Assembly (NCBI GenBank): GCA_030590265.1
Contig: JAUUYW010000184.1
Span: 1 to 6,757, forward strand
Origin: Candidatus Krumholzibacteriia bacterium
Lineage (GTDB): Bacteria > Krumholzibacteriota > Krumholzibacteriia > LZORAL124-64-63
Length of the DNA stretch: 6,757 bases
Direction of reading: 5' to 3'
Positions 4,976-6,757 of the stretch are shown one piece after another. A program made the translations under genes and the position numbers. Positions within the stretch are counted from its first letter, which is position 1, and each line of letters begins with the position of its first letter. The notes under the pieces are model-generated. The model did not search any database and was not told the origin of the DNA. It saw only the letters and a list, made by a program, of their open reading frames with translations.

Positions 4976-6757
4976 AAAAAGAACCGACATGCACTGCACC
5001 CATTGTTCAATATTTGTTTTTGGCACTTATTCTATTCTGCTTTCCTCACATCGCATCCGGTGCTTTGGTACCAGACATTGCGGCCTGGCAGTTGACCAAC
5101 GATCTAACTCTTGACGGAAATCTTGATGAAGAAGCCTGGCAACGTGCTGGTCGCATCGACGATCTTGTTCAACAAGACCCCTATCCCGGTCAGCCCACAC
5201 CTTTCCGAACCGAAATTTTGTTTCTGGTGGATCCTGCTGGCATTACAATCGGATTCATCTGCCACGATCCGGATCCAACCGGAATAGCGGTGCACACCAT
5301 GGAAAGGGACGGGGAACTGGATGGAGACGACAGTGTGGCCATTGTCCTTGACCCCTTCGGCGATCAGCGTCGCGGTTATTATTTTCAAATCAATGCCGCT
5401 GGTGCCAGGGTCGACGGACTGATCACCGGGCCCGAAGATATTTCTTACGACTGGGATGGCATTTGGGATGCCGCCACCGTCCGCACCGGTGATGGCTGGA
5501 CAGCCGAAATACGCATCCCCGCACAAACTTTGCGCTTTCCCACCGGAATAGACCGCTGGGGTTTGAATTTGGAGCGGGTGGTTGCCAGAAAGCGACTCAC
5601 CCTGCGTTGGGCCGACAGTTCCCTCAATGCCCAGCTTGCCGATCTCCGCCGAGCTGGTGGCTTGACGGGTGTGGGTGTTCTGCAACAAGGCCTTGGGATT
5701 TCCATCAGTCCCTACGGAATCATCCATATTGACAAAGATGAGGATTCCGATGAACACATAACCACCGGTGATTTTGGAGGTGACGCCACCTGGAATCTGA
5801 CTTCGGAGTTAAGTGCTGTTGTCACTGTCAACACGGACTTTGCCGAAACTGAAGTTGATACTCGTCAAATCAATCTAACCCGGTTCCCATTATTCTTTCC
5901 CGAGAAGCGGGCTTTCTTTCTCGAAGGTTCCGATCAATTTGAATTCGGCTCGGGTTTGGGCAGCGATTTTTTTGCTTTCTTTTCTCGCCGGATTGGGTTG
6001 TACCAGGGTGAGCAAGTGCCTATTGATGTAGGTGGCAAAGTTTTGGGCCGCAGTGGTCGCTGGGGTATTGGTTTGTTAGGAGTGCGGACCGGAAACTCGG
6101 ATGTTGCTGCCCCAACCAACCTCTATGTTGGCCGGGTGACCTACGACGTCAACTCGCATCTGACTGTTGGGACCATCGCCACTGACGGAGACCCCAACGG
6201 TATTTCGGATAATACCTTGCTCGGCTTGGACGCCATCTGGCAAACCTCCACCCTGGGTGGAGACAAGAATTTCTCCATTGGTGGTTGGGTGGCAGGAAGC
6301 AAAGGTGATGTTCCAGATGGGCGCCACGACGGGTGGGGCCTGAAAGTCGATTATCCCAATGATTTGTGGGATGTTGCCTTGATTTACCGGGAAATGGGCG
6401 AAGGCCTGGACCCAGCTCTTGGTTTTTTGCCTCGGCCCGGCACACGTTGGTTCACTGGTGGGGGTGCCTATATGCCACGCCCTGTTGGTGGTCTGTTCGA
6501 CTGGGTGCGGCAGTTTAAGTTTGAGCTCTATCCCCGGGTGGTCAAGGATTTGGAAGGGCGCACTCAATCGTGGCGGATCTTCACCGCCCCGTTCAATGCC
6601 AGAACTGAATCTGGCGAGCATCTTGAAGCTAACTATGTCCCCCAATATGAATGGCTTTATGTGCCTTTTGAAATTGCTGAGGGTGTGATTATACCCGCGG
6701 GTGGATATCAATATGACCGGTTCCGCATTGAGGTTGAAAGTTCCGAGCACCGGATGG
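4972..6757 (+). CDS. secreted CBM9-like / DUF5916 protein (3' end cut by window)
   Basis: The frame is open for 595 codons to the window end. Family members are commonly around 700-900 residues, so the C-terminus is missing. Seen: a signal peptide (KK at 2-3, hydrophobic core about 14-24, likely cleavage after SGA at 31). A carbohydrate-binding family 9-like domain follows at about 36-215, with LDGNLDEEAWQRA, DGDDSVAIVLDPFGD, YYFQINAAGARVDG and WTAEIRIPAQTLRF. An Asp/Glu-rich linker lies at 254-262. The DUF5916 region begins about 264, with its hallmark FPLFFPEKRAFFLEGSDQFEF (304-324) and FFSRRIG (337-342 region). The later part resembles outer-membrane beta-strands, but the family's biochemical function is not established. 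No ATG or GTG precedes the signal peptide in frame; an in-frame stop lies at 4945-4947. The only start that keeps the lysines is CTG at 4972, overlapping the previous stop. TTG at 5014 or 5020 would remove the charged end. Confidence 0.87.
   Translation, partial: MKKEPTCTAPIVQYLFLALILFCFPHIASGALVPDIAAWQLTNDLTLDGNLDEEAWQRAGRIDDLVQQDPYPGQPTPFRTEILFLVDPAGITIGFICHDPDPTGIAVHTMERDGELDGDDSVAIVLDPFGDQRRGYYFQINAAGARVDGLITGPEDISYDWDGIWDAATVRTGDGWTAEIRIPAQTLRFPTGIDRWGLNLERVVARKRLTLRWADSSLNAQLADLRRAGGLTGVGVLQQGLGISISPYGIIHIDKDEDSDEHITTGDFGGDATWNLTSELSAVVTVNTDFAETEVDTRQINLTRFPLFFPEKRAFFLEGSDQFEFGSGLGSDFFAFFSRRIGLYQGEQVPIDVGGKVLGRSGRWGIGLLGVRTGNSDVAAPTNLYVGRVTYDVNSHLTVGTIATDGDPNGISDNTLLGLDAIWQTSTLGGDKNFSIGGWVAGSKGDVPDGRHDGWGLKVDYPNDLWDVALIYREMGEGLDPALGFLPRPGTRWFTGGGAYMPRPVGGLFDWVRQFKFELYPRVVKDLEGRTQSWRIFTAPFNARTESGEHLEANYVPQYEWLYVPFEIAEGVIIPAGGYQYDRFRIEVESSEHRM

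Noticed and set aside
4989..5108. ATG at 4989 as the start of the DUF5916 gene
   Set aside because: It is in another frame and reaches a stop after about 40 codons; using it would need a frameshift, while the correct frame already gives a coherent signal peptide.
5104..5757. 217-codon open frame on the minus strand, antisense to the CBM9-like domain
   Set aside because: The plus-strand frame here has clear family motifs and continues open through the whole region. The antisense product has no recognisable domain and is a by-product of codon bias.
6076..6750. 224-codon open frame on the minus strand, antisense to the DUF5916 region
   Set aside because: Same reason: the plus strand carries the conserved protein and the antisense translation looks random.

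Overview
The window looks like ordinary chromosome from a Gram-negative (two-membrane) bacterium of moderate GC content. The best clue is the last gene, a secreted CBM9-like/DUF5916 protein. This family is common in Bacteroidota, Gemmatimonadota and related FCB lineages, in Acidobacteriota and in some Xanthomonadales. None of the five starts has a strong Shine-Dalgarno sequence at good spacing, which would fit an FCB-type lineage. The exact taxon cannot be read from this sequence. No tRNA, rRNA, insertion sequence, CRISPR array or phage gene was seen.

Layout: the left half (20-3227) carries three genes, all on the minus strand. In transcription order they are a TVP38/TMEM64 (VTT/DedA-type) membrane protein (3227-2526), a membrane-anchored PAS-PAS sensor histidine kinase of the NarL/DesK type (2427-808) and a TetR-family repressor (661-20, with a less likely longer start at 706). 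The kinase and the repressor each have a candidate promoter of their own. A perfect 10-bp palindrome sits over the candidate -10 box of the repressor gene and suggests autoregulation. A 158-bp divergent intergenic region (3228-3385) separates this block from the right half.

The right half is on the plus strand. It holds a polytopic GT-C glycosyltransferase-like protein (3386-4975) and the DUF5916 gene, which runs off the window end (4972-6757+). The reading frame of the second gene gives a good signal peptide only if translation begins at a CTG codon that overlaps the stop of the first gene in the arrangement CTGA. This is the same geometry as the common ATGA overlap, so the two genes are very probably translated as a coupled pair.

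How the genes may work together (inference): the plus-strand pair could serve the cell envelope, with an inner-membrane enzyme moving sugar from a lipid carrier and an exported protein with a carbohydrate-binding-like domain. The minus-strand block combines a membrane protein with signalling and regulatory genes. No response regulator for the kinase and no obvious target for the TetR protein lie inside the window. I found no convincing wholly new system. The points most worth checking are the CTG start, the palindromic operator and the GT-C/DUF5916 pairing.
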